From positions 16,957 to 80,956 of the forward strand of contig CASGED010000021.1 of assembly GCA_949300425.1 (NCBI GenBank): a stretch of DNA of 64,000 bases, given 5' to 3'. Below are positions 21,401 to 30,426 of the stretch, piece after piece. Made by a program: the position numbers and the translations under genes. The stretch comes from an uncultured Bacteroides sp. GTDB taxonomy: Bacteria > Bacteroidota > Bacteroidia > Bacteroidales > Bacteroidaceae. The first letter of the stretch is position 1. Every line of letters begins with the position of its first letter. Below the pieces are notes generated by a model. That model made no database searches, was not told where the DNA came from, and worked only from the letters and a program-made list of their open reading frames with translations.

Positions 21401-21646
21401 ACTGATGCGCTTGATGCCGTTGACCCGTGAGAGCATGCCTTCCAGCTTACTGGTCACTTCCGATTCGATGACCCGCGCCGAGTTACCCGGCATGGAAAAC
21501 GATACAGTCAGTCCGGGCAAGGTGCTTGAAGGCGACAGCTTGACAGGCAACAGTGAGGCCAGTGCCAACCCGATGAGCGACAGGCAGACAAAGGTAACAA
21601 TCAGCGTGAAGGATGACCACATCCGTGGTGAAGTATCTTTTGCCAT
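18455..21646 (-). CDS. RND-family efflux transporter (second pump of the operon)
   Basis: This inner-membrane RND permease of 1063 aa has the twelve-TM layout: a first TM at the N-terminus, two large periplasmic loops, and TM blocks at about 345-490 and 880-1050. The TM4 charged site is LVIDNIIVMTDHILRRH. It lacks the conserved D-D pair, so it may be divergent in energetics or substrate. The ATG at 21646 (MAKDTSPRMW) is preferred over an upstream ATG at 21682, because the upstream codons lie in an intergenic repeat element. It is the last gene of the MFP-RND-TolC-RND operon and may pair with the first pump or use the same MFP and channel. Confidence 0.9.
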   Translation of the reverse strand: MAKDTSPRMWSSFTLIVTFVCLSLIGLALASLLPVKLSPSSTLPGLTVSFSMPGNSARVIESEVTSKLEGMLSRVNGIKRISSTSDNGYGSLRIELDKHADMDATRFEVSTLIRQLWSQLPDGVSYPSISAQRSDEGASRPFMTFTLNAPASPILIQQYGEEKIKPLLAALKGIYKVELSGATPMEWRITYDNNRLAALGVSVSTLQAAINERYGKEFLGICEYDSHDKQEWIRVVRSTEGNGQAFVPSDIFVPIGDGGSIPLDKIVSVTRMEEEPTSYYRINGLNSVYLSVTATETANQLTLAEAVRDVMDGVSQSMPEGYEIHTAYDATEYISKELETIYFRTALTVLILLAFVAVITRNLRYLFLIVTGLSVNIAVAFILYYAFGLEIQLYSLAGITISLNLVIDNIIVMTDHILRRHNLKAFMSILAATLTTMGALVIIFFLDEKIRLNLQDFAAVVIINLGISILVALFFVPPMIEKIGLRRGKPKHPRLWVKRGAIYFTRAYRMLIVGLCRYRIAACVVLLLAFGLPVFLLPERIEKAEEKGRWAEWYNQLFDNATYKEHVKPVVDKALGGALRLFVEKVYNGSYFNRDESEVVLSVNATLPNGSTLDQMNTLVKRMETYLTEFKEIRQFQTSVYNARRAGIQIYFKDEYSHTGFPYTLKANIISKALTLGGGSWSVYGLQDQGFSNDVRESAGSFRVKMYGYNYDELSHWAEEMKKQLLTHRRIKEVTINSEFSWWKDDYSEFFLDFNKRRMVEEGLTAYQLFAALRPVFMNGQIAGSVIYENNLEYLRLNSLQSGGYDVWALMEIPFTVNGKAYKLSDFATLVKGQAPKKIAKENQQYRLCLQYEYIGSSEQGRKLLQKDIEEISKLLPMGYTVESDNDYWSWGRKDNKQYLLLLIVISIIFFISAILFDSLKQPLAIIFVIPISYIGVFLTFYLFGLNFDQGGFASFVLLCGITVNASIYILNEYNAIRRAFPGLSPLRAYTKAWNVKIIPIFLTVVSTILGFIPFLIGEKTSFWFPLAAGTIGGLAMSVVGIFFYLPVFCAGRVFGKRGVGIR

Positions 21647-21870
21647 AAATGATAATTTAGCGAGGGGAACCACAGATAACACAGATGTACGGGTTTACAC
21701 AGATTCTTATCTTCATATGAATGATATCTGTCATGTCGAGCTTGTCGAGACATCTCACGTAGCGCAGAGATAAGTTTTACATGAGACCCTTCGACTACGC
21801 TCAGGGTGACAGATACATCTGCGTTCATCTTGTTTTAATCCGTGTTCATCAGTGGTTTAAATTCCCATTT
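21647..21870. repeat. Inverted-repeat intergenic element A with shared termini
   Basis: The element exactly fills the gap between the tolC-like stop and the RND start. Ends are AAATGATAATTTAG (21647-21660) and TTAAATTCCCATTT (21857-21870). The interior is an imperfect long inverted repeat (ACCACAGATAACACAGATG on one side, related sequence inverted on the other). It also includes the widespread Bacteroidetes palindrome-type sequence CCTTCGACTACGCTCAGGG. The same termini bound elements at 26432, 41500 and 42849. Confidence 0.8.
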
Positions 21871-23354
21871 TACAAATATGTATTAAAGTCAAAACGTTCG
21901 GACAGCGAGAAGCCGGATTCAAAATCATACAGCGTCAGCTTTCTTATCTTGTAGTAACTCAACCAATAGTTTTGCAGGGCAGTGATGTAGTTCTTCTGCG
22001 CCTCCTGCTGGCGGTTCAGCGCCAGTGTCAGACTGCTGATGTCCGCTTTGCCGATAATGAAGCGCCTGCGGGTTTCATCGTAAGCCAGTTCGGCCAGGTC
22101 CAATGCTTCTTCCGCACTGGTTATCAGTTCCTGTTGCACGTTGAAGTCGCTTACCGTCATCATGACATCCTCCTCCAAGGTGATTTCCTCTTGTCGGGCG
22201 GCTATCTTCACCACATTCAAGTTGTTCTTCGCCATGTTGTACTTGCCTTTACGCACGCCCCAGTCCACCAACGGGATGGAAACCGAAAAGGACACCAAGT
22301 CCTGCTGCAACAGGTTCTTGTAAGCCGCGCCCAGGTTGTCCGCCACTTGGTTAAAGCCGACGCTGGCATTAAAGCTGGCGTTGAACAATGATTCCTTGCG
22401 CGTCTTGTCCACATTCTGTTCCGCTTCCAGCACGTTTTGGCGTTGTTCCAAATAAGTAGGATTGTTCTCTTTGGCCAATGCCAGTGCTTCATCCGCGGCA
22501 ACTATGATGGCTCGCGGGCGCGAAGGCAAGTCCAGTTCGATATGGGTATTCTTGTCTAAGTTCAGGAAGGTGGCAAGCGCCGACATGGCCCGTTTCAAGC
22601 TAATCTCCGCATTGCGCAACGTGTTCCGCGCGTTCACTCTGTCCAGTTTCAGCGTCAACAGGTCCGCCTGCGAGATGGAGGCTATCTTCTGCCGTTGCTG
22701 CCCGATGGCATACAGGGTATCGGTGGTTGTCACGTTGTCGACCGCCAAACGATGCTCGGCCTGAGCCATGGCTAAGTTGAAGAAATAGTTCACGGCTTCT
22801 TCGGACACTTCTTCCGTATTGTAGATAAACTGCCGCTTCACCTTCTCGTACTTCAACGGCTCTATCTTGCGGTCCCACCTGAAAGCGTTGTAGCCCAACA
22901 GGTTCTGTGAATAGCCGATGCGGAACGGCACGGTAGAGAACTGCGTGGACTTGGTCGCGCCGAAGTTGCGCATATAGTCCAGTTCCGTATCTATATAGAA
23001 CGTACCGCCCAACAGGTCGAAGTTCTGCTCAACGCTCAGCCCGGCGTTCGCGCTGTACATCTGCTGTTCACGGTACACGTCCAGGTTCTGCTCGGAGTCG
23101 TACCGCTGGGTAATGTAACGGTAGTACTGCGCCGGTGTGATATTGAGTGTCAGGCTGGGCAGACGCGCCGCCTTGTAGGAACGGTACTCCCAATATCCGG
23201 ACAAATACATATTTTGGTATCGGAAGGCCGACAGCGAACTGTCGTTGGCCATGCGGATGGTACGTTGTAAACTGAGGCGCAACGTCTGCTGCGCCTGCAA
23301 ACCGGTTGCGCACAACAGCGACAGCAGACAGATATTAACGATTCGGAGTTTCAT
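21870..23354 (-). CDS. TolC-family outer membrane efflux protein
   Basis: This 494-aa protein has a signal peptide (LCLLSLLCATGLQAQ) and two OEP repeats of long helices plus beta strands. Coiled-coil heptads lie at about 190-290 and 390-460 (EEALDLAELAYDETRRRFIIGKAD). It forms the outer-membrane exit duct of the RND system. Its start overlaps the 3' end of the upstream RND gene by 20 bp, indicating translational coupling. It is followed by element A and then a second RND pump. Confidence 0.92.
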   Translation of the reverse strand: MKLRIVNICLLSLLCATGLQAQQTLRLSLQRTIRMANDSSLSAFRYQNMYLSGYWEYRSYKAARLPSLTLNITPAQYYRYITQRYDSEQNLDVYREQQMYSANAGLSVEQNFDLLGGTFYIDTELDYMRNFGATKSTQFSTVPFRIGYSQNLLGYNAFRWDRKIEPLKYEKVKRQFIYNTEEVSEEAVNYFFNLAMAQAEHRLAVDNVTTTDTLYAIGQQRQKIASISQADLLTLKLDRVNARNTLRNAEISLKRAMSALATFLNLDKNTHIELDLPSRPRAIIVAADEALALAKENNPTYLEQRQNVLEAEQNVDKTRKESLFNASFNASVGFNQVADNLGAAYKNLLQQDLVSFSVSIPLVDWGVRKGKYNMAKNNLNVVKIAARQEEITLEEDVMMTVSDFNVQQELITSAEEALDLAELAYDETRRRFIIGKADISSLTLALNRQQEAQKNYITALQNYWLSYYKIRKLTLYDFESGFSLSERFDFNTYL

Positions 23355-26300
23355 GTTTTCTATAAATAAGCCAATAAATCAAAGGAATAACAAACAAGCT
23401 GACGATTAATCCCACCAACATGGTACCTATCATGGCGATGGAGAGCGGACGTTGCAGTTCCGAGCCCATGTCGGAAGTAAAGAGCAGCGGCACCATGGCA
23501 AACACCGTGGTGAGCGTGGTCATGATGATGGCGCGCAACCGGCGGTGTCCGGCGGTGTGAATCGCTTCCAACAAGGGCATGCCCTGTCGGCGCAGTTCGT
23601 TGATGCCGTCCAGCTTCAGGATAGAGTCGTTCACCACGATACCGCACGACACGATGAGACCGATGGCGGACATCAAGTTCAGGGAATGTCCCAACGCCCA
23701 CAACAGCACCAAACCGAAAGCGATGTCCATCGGAATTTCCGCCAGCACAATCAGCGGCTGCAAGAAGCTCTCGAACTGGGCGCACAGGATGAAGTACATC
23801 AGCAGGATGGAGATAAACAGAATGACCGTCAGTTCGCCAATCATTTTCCGGTTGGAGAAGTAACTGCCGGAGAAACTCACGTCCCAATTCTCGTCCTTGT
23901 CCACCACTTCTCTGACCTGTTCCATCAAGCGGGGCGCGTCTTTTACGCCATAGAAGCTGATGGGAATATATTCCCCGTTCCGGTTGGCGGTAATTTCCTT
24001 CAAGTCTTCATCGGGAACCACCTTCACCAATTCGCGCAGGGGGACGTAGGCGGGCTCCTGGTTGTTGGCCCGACTTTGCGCCTTTACCAATGTTTCTTCC
24101 AGCACCCTGTTCACCGTCATTTCCCTACCCGCAATCCCTATGGGCACGTATTGCTGATACGAGCGGAGGATAGACACCTGGTTGTCTTTAAAGGCGGTGC
24201 GCAACACCCGCGCCACTTCATTATAGCTCACGTTGTACACCAGCAACTTGTTACGGTCGATGACCAAGTTCAGTTGATTCCGGAAAGCCGTGCCGTCGGG
24301 CGTATATCCCGTGGCTTGCGCGATGTCCCGTTCCAATCCGCGCAGTTCGGCGGTCTGCGGCGTGACGCTCTTGTCGGTGACGTGCAGTTGCGCCACCACG
24401 TCGGGTTCTCCCGTCACAAACAGTTTCTCGAAGATAGTGACAGGCGGGGCAAACGTAACGGAGGCTTCCGGATAGGCCGTCCGCACTTCGTGCTCCAACA
24501 TCCGCTGCAACGGAGCGATGTCCGCCGGACGGGGAGTCTTGAAATAGAGTTCCGCCTCGCCGGTAGAAAGTTCGTGGTCCGTGCCAAGCACGAAATCTTG
24601 TACGCCTACGTAGGCCGTATGTTCTTGCGCCAAGGTATCGGCTTTACGCAACAAATCGTTCACGCGCCGGGTGTTTTCGTCCACGTGGATATTTTCATTC
24701 CATTCCACGTTCATCACCAATTCGTTTTGGTCGATTTCCGGCATGCGGTCTTTGTCAATCACTCCAAACATCAACACGCACAACGGTATCGAGAGCAAGG
24801 CAAACACCAAGGTGAAACGTTTGTGAGAGAATGCCCACTCGATGCCCGTGTCGTAGAACCGGGTCAGCCATTCATTCTTCAGCAGGTTCTTGAAGTTGGC
24901 GGTGAACCAATTGTGTTTCCGCAATCCCATGCGGAAGAAAAGCACGTACAGCACCGGCAGCAGCATGATGCCCGTAAAGTAGGACACCGTCAGTCCGGAG
25001 GTGATGGAGAAAGCCTCATCCATAAAGATGGCACCGGCGATGCCGCTCATGAACACCAACGGCACGAATACGGCAATGGTCGTAAGCGACGAGCTGAGCA
25101 TGGGCGTTATCATTTCCGTAGTACCCGCCGCGGCAGCCCGCCTCAGCGAGTAGCCCCGTTCCCGGTATTGCGACACGTTTTCCGTCACGATGATGGCGTT
25201 GTCTATCATCATGCCCACGGCAAGAATCAGCCCCGACAACGAAATGATGTTCAGCGACACCTTGCAGAGGTAGAAACAGAAGAACGTGATGACCACCGAC
25301 ACAATCATCGTGATGCCTATCACCAACGGCGAGCGCACATCGCCGATGAAGAATACGGCCACGATAAAGATGAACAAGAATCCCAACGTAAAGTTCTGCT
25401 GCAGGTTGGAGATGCTGTAGTCCAGCAACTCGGTCTGGTTGCGGCTGACGCTGAACGTGATGTCCGGGTAGATGCGGGTAAAATAGTCGGTTGTTTTCTT
25501 CAACTCCCGTTTCAAGTTGTCCATGTTCTCCTCACTCTGCTTGATGATAGCCAGGGTAACGGCGCGTTTCCCGTCGGCCAGCGAACGTCCCATCTCGTTC
25601 CGGGTGACCAGCCGCACGGAGCAGATGTCCTTCAGTTGCATGACGCGCCCGTCGCGGTTGAAGTAGATGTTTTCCACGTCTTCCGGTGTACGCAGCAACG
25701 AGGCGATGCGTATGTTGTATTCATAATATCCGTCGCGCACCAGCATGCTGCCCGGTTCCACGTTGTTGTCGGCGAGCAGATTTTCCAGTTCTTCGATGCT
25801 CATGCCCATGCCTTCCATCTTGTCCATGTCAGGAACGATGCGCAGCAGGCTGCCCGGCACCCCCGTCATGTCCGCCATGGCCACCTGCGGCAGTTGCTCA
25901 ATGCGTCTCTTCACCACGTTCTCCGCCAGTTCGCACAAGTTCAGGAACGCCTGTTCGTTGGTTTCCCTGTAGGGGACATCCTCTTTCAAGGTCATGTTCA
26001 GGTAGAACACGGGAATGTCCGTCGCGCTGGCTTTGATGGCCTTGGGGCGCACGGCGTCTTTGGGCAAGCTGTTCATGGCGGCGTCAATCTTCTCGTTCAC
26101 CTCGATGAACGCCAAGTCCGTATCGGTGCCGAACTCAAAGCCTAAGCGGATGACACCCGTGCCGTCCCTCGTTTCGCTTGTCAGTTCGCTCAGGCCGGAC
26201 ACCTGCATCAGCTGTCTCCGCACCGGTGCCACCATGGTGTTCTCCAACTTGCGGGCGGAAGCGTTCTCGCCGGTTACCTGTATGGTGATTTGCGGGATGT

Positions 26301-26415
26301 CAATGTCCGGCAACAGCGATACCGGCAGCGAGAAGTACGTCACCAGCCCGATGATGAAGCAGGCCGTGAATGCCATCAGCACCGCTATCGGCCGTTGTAT
26401 TAGGAATTTTACCAT
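23335..26415 (-). CDS. RND-family efflux transporter (AcrB-like)
   Basis: A 1026-aa inner-membrane drug/solute:proton antiporter with 12 TM helices and two periplasmic porter loops. It starts MVKFLIQRPIAVLMAF, the typical RND N-terminus. The TM4 signature is GMMIDNAIIVTENV and the TM10-11 region is GLIVSCGIVVNDSILKLDGIN. It lies downstream of the membrane fusion protein across inverted-repeat element C and upstream of the TolC-like gene. Substrate cannot be judged from sequence. Confidence 0.94.
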   Translation of the reverse strand: MVKFLIQRPIAVLMAFTACFIIGLVTYFSLPVSLLPDIDIPQITIQVTGENASARKLENTMVAPVRRQLMQVSGLSELTSETRDGTGVIRLGFEFGTDTDLAFIEVNEKIDAAMNSLPKDAVRPKAIKASATDIPVFYLNMTLKEDVPYRETNEQAFLNLCELAENVVKRRIEQLPQVAMADMTGVPGSLLRIVPDMDKMEGMGMSIEELENLLADNNVEPGSMLVRDGYYEYNIRIASLLRTPEDVENIYFNRDGRVMQLKDICSVRLVTRNEMGRSLADGKRAVTLAIIKQSEENMDNLKRELKKTTDYFTRIYPDITFSVSRNQTELLDYSISNLQQNFTLGFLFIFIVAVFFIGDVRSPLVIGITMIVSVVITFFCFYLCKVSLNIISLSGLILAVGMMIDNAIIVTENVSQYRERGYSLRRAAAAGTTEMITPMLSSSLTTIAVFVPLVFMSGIAGAIFMDEAFSITSGLTVSYFTGIMLLPVLYVLFFRMGLRKHNWFTANFKNLLKNEWLTRFYDTGIEWAFSHKRFTLVFALLSIPLCVLMFGVIDKDRMPEIDQNELVMNVEWNENIHVDENTRRVNDLLRKADTLAQEHTAYVGVQDFVLGTDHELSTGEAELYFKTPRPADIAPLQRMLEHEVRTAYPEASVTFAPPVTIFEKLFVTGEPDVVAQLHVTDKSVTPQTAELRGLERDIAQATGYTPDGTAFRNQLNLVIDRNKLLVYNVSYNEVARVLRTAFKDNQVSILRSYQQYVPIGIAGREMTVNRVLEETLVKAQSRANNQEPAYVPLRELVKVVPDEDLKEITANRNGEYIPISFYGVKDAPRLMEQVREVVDKDENWDVSFSGSYFSNRKMIGELTVILFISILLMYFILCAQFESFLQPLIVLAEIPMDIAFGLVLLWALGHSLNLMSAIGLIVSCGIVVNDSILKLDGINELRRQGMPLLEAIHTAGHRRLRAIIMTTLTTVFAMVPLLFTSDMGSELQRPLSIAMIGTMLVGLIVSLFVIPLIYWLIYRKHETPNR

Positions 26416-26431
26416 AAACTATTTATTCTAT

Positions 26432-26545
26432 AAATGGGAATTTAGAAGCCCCCTCAACTCCCCCCGAGGGGGAGCTTATGATACTCCGTAGTAGTCTTAG
26501 CCTCCCCTTCGGGGGGGGAGGAGGGAGGGGGCTAAATTATCATTT
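26432..26545. repeat. Inverted-repeat intergenic element C (opposite orientation)
   Basis: Ends AAATGGGAATTTAG (26432-26445) and CTAAATTATCATTT (26532-26545). The interior is a GC-rich hairpin of C/G runs (CCCCCTCAACTCCCCC versus GGGGAGGAGGGAGGGGG). The right end overlaps the last codons and stop of the membrane fusion gene. Relative to element A it is reversed. Confidence 0.8.
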
Positions 26546-27637
26546 CTCTTCTCTCACCACTACCGGAGCCTCATGCGCCAGGTTAACGTTGCCCGTGACA
26601 ATGATTTGCGCCCCTTCCTCCATGCCGTCACCGGTCACGGTGTATTCCGTCATGTTCTCCAGTCCGGTCTGCACGTAGTTCCACATCGCCTTTCCGTCTT
26701 TCAGCGTGAACACCACCTGCTTGCCCGAACGCAACACCACCGCCGTCTTGGGTATCACCAGCTGATCGGGCACCGAACGCTTCACGCTCACCCGTACGTT
26801 CATGCCGTCAAACAGCCGCTTCGGACTTTCCACCACGGCTTTCACCTGCACCATGCCGTTCTCGTCCACCATCGGATTAATTTCCGTGACGCATCCTTTG
26901 CAGGGAGGCAGCGTTGCCGCATAGGGCGTCACTTCCACCCGGTCGCCTTCTTCTATCAACGGCAGTTCGCTTTCCAGCACCGTGAACGACGCCTCCATGC
27001 GTTCCGTCCCTATCACCCGACAGAAGGGTTTGGAGGCGTCGGGCGTATTGAAACTTTTACCCGTCAGGTTGGCTATCACCCCGTCAAAGGGGGCGGTCAG
27101 TGCAGCCTGTTCCCGTTCATACCGCGCCAGTTCATAGTTAGCCAGGCTCTGCGCATATCCGCTGCGGGTCTCGGCCAGTTCCCGTATGGCGGCCGGCACA
27201 TCCTGCATGCGGTCGGGAGCGTAACCTTGGCCTATCAGCACGTCCTGCATGTCCAGTTCGGCTTGTGCCAGGCTGTTCCGCGCCTGTTGCAGTTTGTTGT
27301 CCAAGATGAAAAGAGCCAGTTCCGCAATCTTCTGCCCTTTACGCACCCGGTCGCCGTTTTTCACATATATTTGGGCGATAGGTTCCGAAGTGACCCTAAA
27401 GCTGAGGTCGGCGTATTGCCTGGCTTCTACCTTGCCGTTGCTCACCAGTTCGTGGTCAAAGTTTCTCCGTTTCAGTTCCATCACGGTTACCGTGTTCTTC
27501 TGTTCGGGCAGTGCCGTGACGATGCCTTGCTCTTCTTCCGCAGGTTGGTCGTTCCCGCCTCCCGAGCAGGAGGGTAGCAACACAAGTAGTATCCATACAT
27601 ACTTGCCGCAGGCATATTTCGAAATTCTGTCTTTCAT
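26540..27637 (-). CDS. RND membrane fusion lipoprotein (AcrA/MexA-like)
   Basis: This 365-aa periplasmic adaptor has a lipoprotein signal (ILLVLLPSCSGG). Then come a lipoyl/barrel-sandwich half (VSNGKVEARQYADLSFRV), an alpha hairpin (about 110-175), a return strand (ALTAPFDGVIANLTGKS) and a beta barrel (PLIEEGDRVEVTPY). It links RND pump and TolC channel. It is the first gene of the efflux operon, with a promoter match at 27679-27709. Its stop lies inside terminus CTAAATTATCATTT of element C. Confidence 0.93.
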   Translation of the reverse strand: MKDRISKYACGKYVWILLVLLPSCSGGGNDQPAEEEQGIVTALPEQKNTVTVMELKRRNFDHELVSNGKVEARQYADLSFRVTSEPIAQIYVKNGDRVRKGQKIAELALFILDNKLQQARNSLAQAELDMQDVLIGQGYAPDRMQDVPAAIRELAETRSGYAQSLANYELARYEREQAALTAPFDGVIANLTGKSFNTPDASKPFCRVIGTERMEASFTVLESELPLIEEGDRVEVTPYAATLPPCKGCVTEINPMVDENGMVQVKAVVESPKRLFDGMNVRVSVKRSVPDQLVIPKTAVVLRSGKQVVFTLKDGKAMWNYVQTGLENMTEYTVTGDGMEEGAQIIVTGNVNLAHEAPVVVREEK

Positions 27638-27678
27638 GTTCCTTTCTTATTTTTTCGTAAATTGTTTATATTCGATGT

Positions 27679-27709
27679 CAAAGATAGTTTTTTGTTTTAA
27701 TATGTCAAC
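27679..27709 (-). promoter_or_regulatory. Promoter of the RND efflux operon
   Basis: On the minus strand, TATCTTTG (27686-27679) matches TAnnTTTG exactly. GTTG (27709-27706), 19 bp upstream, approximates the -33 element. The ATG is about 40 nt downstream. No regulator gene adjoins the operon. Confidence 0.7.
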
Positions 27710-27856
27710 CGGTTTTGCCTAAATTTTTTCATCAGCTTTGACCTGTCAGCATTTTCTGTCTCGTAGTCTGTTAGTAAACAAATGCTACAATATGTTATCC
27801 ATAAGGTATAGTTTCAGCGGCCGCCTCAAAGGAAGTTACCATCTTGAGAGGTCTAT

Positions 27857-27909
27857 GTTTCTAACCAAAGGGGCGAAGGTTAGAAACATTCCCCCTTGAT
27901 GTTAGAAAC
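27857..27909. repeat. 22-bp periodic GTTAGAAAC array (3 units)
   Basis: GTTTCTAAC at 27857, GTTAGAAAC at 27879 and 27901: the same 9-mer and the same 22-bp period as the array at 10593-10667. It lies downstream of the ligase-like gene that ends at 27976. The rest of 27710-27975 contains no gene I can support. Confidence 0.85.
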
Positions 27910-27975
27910 ATTCCCCCATAGCGTCCGGACATCAAAAATCACGGGAAACCAGACCTTCCGACATCAATATCCATT

Positions 27976-29772
27976 TTATTCAACACTCCGGTTCCAATTT
28001 ATCTTTTTTATTTCTTCCCGCATTTCCCTTATAGCTGTAGACATCACCTTGGGCTCTTTGGTCAGTACCACTTGCTTCATCGCCTCAAATCGGGCACTGT
28101 CCCGGCAAGACTCGGAAGCATAGAGCTTGGCCAACAGGTAGTAGGGGTAGATACGGTTGGGAAGAAAGTTTATCGATTTTGTATAGTAGCTTTCCGCCTC
28201 CCGATATTGCCCCATATATTGATAGTTCTGTCCCATAAAATTATATATCAGCGAATTACACTGTAATTTCAAATATCTTTCATACAAAAGGTTCGATTTC
28301 TCATAATCTGCAACCTCAAACATACATTGTGCGTATTCAGAGATAAAACGGGGATTGTGTTTTAATGACTGGAACAGCATCCCGTATCCTTCTATTGCCA
28401 GCTGTTTTTCTCCCATCGGTCGTAAGACACGGCACTTTTCCCAAGTCTCTATTTGTTTCTGAGGTGACGGTAAGGTTTTGAATATCACAACGGATGACAC
28501 ACACAGGAGGACAGGAAGTAAAATACAGAAAATCCTCTTACCATTACCGTACGGGGCGGAATTTGTTATACCTGCTGACAAAAAGCACAGGATGACCCAA
28601 AAAGCCGGATATTGCAAGGGATAGGACGAAAAGGCAAAAAACAAAAATGAGATGATGCCGCCGCATAGCCCATAATGCTTTTGCTGCCATCCTTGTTTCA
28701 TACATGTCATAATGAATGCAATAAACAGGAACAGCAGAATGAAACCTCCCTCCAACCACATCTGCAAGTATTCATTGAAGGCATATTCCGGATTACCCGC
28801 CACCCTTTCCTCCCTGTCGGAGTAGTTTCCCGATTCAAATCTCTCAGATTGGGCGGCTGCATAGACTGTGGGAAAAGAACAGCTTCCATAGCCGGTTAGC
28901 GGACTTTTCGCGATGGCGGAACATACATTCTCCCAAATAAACAATCTGCCATAAGCCGAATCCTTCTTCAGGTTGAACATGAACACTCCGGCTGTCACAC
29001 CTATTATAAGTATAGATAACAACAGGGAAATGAAAGCCCGTCTTTTAGTATGCCAATGTGTAAATAATCCCTTTTCGCTGCATACTACCCATGCGGATGC
29101 GGCAGCCACACCTATCCAGGCTGACCGGCTCATGCCTGCGGGAAGAATGCAGAACATCAGCAACATGGCACCCAATGCCAACCAGTATTTGTAGTCTCTG
29201 TATCTCAGAAATAAGTGCAGGGCTACCGGAAAAGCCAATCCTACATAACCGGCAAACGGTCCGGGATTCATAAAAGTTCCCGTCATGTCATATCTTTCGT
29301 GGTTGGAAGGGCAAAAACCGTAAAGCTGCAAAAGTCCCCATACCGCCTGCAAGACTCCGGCAGCCACTACCGTCCATGCGATATTCTCCGTGCTTATCAT
29401 TCGGTTGGACAACAACCATCTGATTAGTATCCAAATGATTAGGACTGTTCCCCACAATGCGATGCGCCAATTACCCAACTGTTCATCAAAATCATACCTG
29501 ATGATATAATAAACGGCAATGGACAGCAAGATATAGTCCGGTCGTCCTATATGAAGCCTGCCTGTCTTCTTCAACAAAAAAACCAAGAGGCAAGCTATTC
29601 CGGCTGTTATCGCCACTGTACATGTCAGGGGATATACCGCGAACGAAAAGTCGGGAATCCTAAATTGTCGGAATGTGGAGCAGAGACAGCCGAATAACAG
29701 TAATGTCATCAATATCCGTATTCCGGTCTCTGTTCCTTTCCAAGTCTTTATTTGTGAAAATACTTTTTCCAT
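27976..29772 (-). CDS. O-antigen ligase/polymerase-like membrane protein with TPR tail
   Basis: This 598-aa protein has about 12-13 hydrophobic segments to residue 430 and the Wzy_C/O-antigen-ligase pattern. Visible motifs are QAVWGLLQLYGFC, NPGPFAGYVGLAFP, PAGMSRSAWIGV, GRLFIWENVCSAIAKSPLTGYG and a large periplasmic loop (NEYLQMWLEGG). Residues about 440-570 are TPR-like (YNFMGQNYQYMGQYREAESYY). The family usually joins or polymerises glycans. A truncated paralog (39752-40552) and a fragment (33158-33343) sit in the same array, each near transglutaminase or signal peptidase genes, so it is a recurring module of the NVEALA region. Whether it glycosylates peptides here is unknown. Confidence 0.78.
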   Translation of the reverse strand: MEKVFSQIKTWKGTETGIRILMTLLLFGCLCSTFRQFRIPDFSFAVYPLTCTVAITAGIACLLVFLLKKTGRLHIGRPDYILLSIAVYYIIRYDFDEQLGNWRIALWGTVLIIWILIRWLLSNRMISTENIAWTVVAAGVLQAVWGLLQLYGFCPSNHERYDMTGTFMNPGPFAGYVGLAFPVALHLFLRYRDYKYWLALGAMLLMFCILPAGMSRSAWIGVAAASAWVVCSEKGLFTHWHTKRRAFISLLLSILIIGVTAGVFMFNLKKDSAYGRLFIWENVCSAIAKSPLTGYGSCSFPTVYAAAQSERFESGNYSDREERVAGNPEYAFNEYLQMWLEGGFILLFLFIAFIMTCMKQGWQQKHYGLCGGIISFLFFAFSSYPLQYPAFWVILCFLSAGITNSAPYGNGKRIFCILLPVLLCVSSVVIFKTLPSPQKQIETWEKCRVLRPMGEKQLAIEGYGMLFQSLKHNPRFISEYAQCMFEVADYEKSNLLYERYLKLQCNSLIYNFMGQNYQYMGQYREAESYYTKSINFLPNRIYPYYLLAKLYASESCRDSARFEAMKQVVLTKEPKVMSTAIREMREEIKKINWNRSVE

Positions 29773-30356
29773 ATAATACGGTAATACATGTCGGAATAAT
29801 CCGGTAGTTCTTTCATTGGAATAAATAAGTCTTTCATCCGCAAGTCTTCCCCGATGATAAAAACGAAGGGGACATTCTCGTCCCGTAAAATATGGCTGAA
29901 AGCATTGTCATCCACCAAATAGATCGGATAATCCAGCCCCATACTGTTGCTTAATGCCTGCACTTCCCTCCTGTTGGATTTGTCCGCGAGGATAATAAGC
30001 CGTTCCCGCGGAATGTTTTTGGCTATTTTCCTGAGGGCACTGAACCCGGATTGAATGCAAGTGGAACAATTGGAAGACGAGAACTTGAACACTAAGGTCT
30101 CTTTCCCCTCCAACAACTTTGATAGTTGAATCTCATTGCGGGATTCATCCCGAAGGATCATGTCTTCCAATTGCTGGTCCGCATAGGTATAATGCATCTT
30201 CATATTGCCGGATAACAGTGAAATGATTTGCTCGCTTTCCTCCTTTTGTTCAGTTAATGTTTTGATTCCTCTATCCTTGCTCATTATTTCTTGTACAAAA
30301 AATATAATTGTTATAATAACTATTGTAAAAGATAGCAATAATAAACGTCTATTCAT
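29748..30356 (-). CDS. Membrane-anchored thioredoxin-like protein
   Basis: This 202-aa protein has an uncleaved N-terminal TM helix (LLLLSFTIVIITIIFFV). A thioredoxin-like periplasmic domain follows with the redox pair SSNCSTCIQSGF (Cys97, Cys100) and a cis-Pro-like segment NVPFVFIIG. It overlaps the start of the ligase-like gene by 25 bp. The family reduces or oxidises disulfides; next to Cys-rich secreted peptides a thiol-handling role is plausible (inference). Unlike the four DUF1573 lipoproteins it has no extra domain. Confidence 0.72.
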   Translation of the reverse strand: MNRRLLLLSFTIVIITIIFFVQEIMSKDRGIKTLTEQKEESEQIISLLSGNMKMHYTYADQQLEDMILRDESRNEIQLSKLLEGKETLVFKFSSSNCSTCIQSGFSALRKIAKNIPRERLIILADKSNRREVQALSNSMGLDYPIYLVDDNAFSHILRDENVPFVFIIGEDLRMKDLFIPMKELPDYSDMYYRIIWKKYFHK

Positions 30357-30426
30357 AAATTATTCATGCTTAAACATTCAGAGTCTGTGTTTCCTAAATC
30401 ACATACCTATAAATTCTTTCAATCAA

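Noticed and set aside
23452-26145. 897-codon plus-strand open frame, His/Gln rich
   Set aside because: It is antisense to the RND transporter gene and its composition is typical of a reverse-complement shadow.
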